This document shows, in pieces, positions 39,768 to 39,875 of a DNA stretch of 39,875 nucleotides. Source of the DNA: Dehalococcoidia bacterium (GTDB lineage Bacteria > Chloroflexota > Dehalococcoidia > Dehalococcoidales > RBG-16-60-22). Within the stretch, counting starts at the first letter, position 1. Each line of letters begins with the position of its first letter. The position numbers and the translations under genes were made by a program. The notes under the pieces are model-generated. The model saw only the letters and a list, made by a program, of their open reading frames with translations. It was not told the DNA's origin and searched no databases. The stretch lies in contig DUFF01000071.1 of the NCBI GenBank assembly GCA_011174815.1, positions 1 through 39,875 on the forward strand, in the 5' to 3' direction.

Positions 39768-39875
39768 GTGTCAATAAGGGAAATCGGATGCTGCGGCGCG
39801 TATTGTAAGACCTGTCGTGAATCGAGTACAGGAAGCATTTGCCGTGGTTGCAAACTGGGATATGAAAACGGAGAA
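39768..39875 (+). CDS. DUF3795-like Cys-rich protein (partial, runs off window)
   Basis: Manual translation from GTG 39768: VSIREIGCCGAYCKTCRESSTGSICRGCKLGYENGE. Preceded by GGAGAG. Confidence 0.65.
   Translation, partial: MSIREIGCCGAYCKTCRESSTGSICRGCKLGYENGE

Overview
The window looks like one chromosomal segment of a bacterium. Gene style and order suggest Chloroflexota/Dehalococcoidia, but that is inference. I recognise about 37 protein genes, plus two genes cut by the window edges and one pseudogene. No rRNA, tRNA, CRISPR array or transposase is recognisable. (A) 1-8917, minus strand: a catabolic run of ferredoxin-like Fe-S subunit (partial), molybdopterin oxidoreductase, tyrosine phenol-lyase, SDR, SAF-domain oxidoreductase, BKACE, ATC-hydrolase-like protein and HD protein. 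It diverges from a Rid-family/SDR pair across a region holding a perfect 14-bp palindrome inside a likely promoter. (B) 10.4-18.1 kb: MFS transporter, PiT/DUF47 phosphate uptake pair, a decayed enolase-superfamily gene, SHOCT and rhodanese proteins, indolepyruvate:ferredoxin oxidoreductase (iorBA) and an AhpD-like protein. (C) 18.1-31.5 kb: TRAP transporter, class III aminotransferase, second molybdopterin oxidoreductase, enolase-superfamily dehydratase-like protein, amidohydrolase and variant MBL-fold protein on plus; DUF362 ferredoxin and ThDP enzyme on minus. This is a candidate uncharacterised organic-acid pathway. (D) 31.6-39.9 kb: housekeeping genes DUF167, M20 peptidase, plsX, trxA, trxB, rplI, dnaB, dnaD and a DnaC-like loader with two tandem AAA+ domains, whose start overlaps dnaD by 80 nt. 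The most interesting items are the two-domain helicase loader and its overlap, the TPL/molybdoenzyme cluster with its palindromic operator candidate, the TRAP/enolase/Mo/ThDP island, and several enzymes with substituted active-site or cofactor residues.
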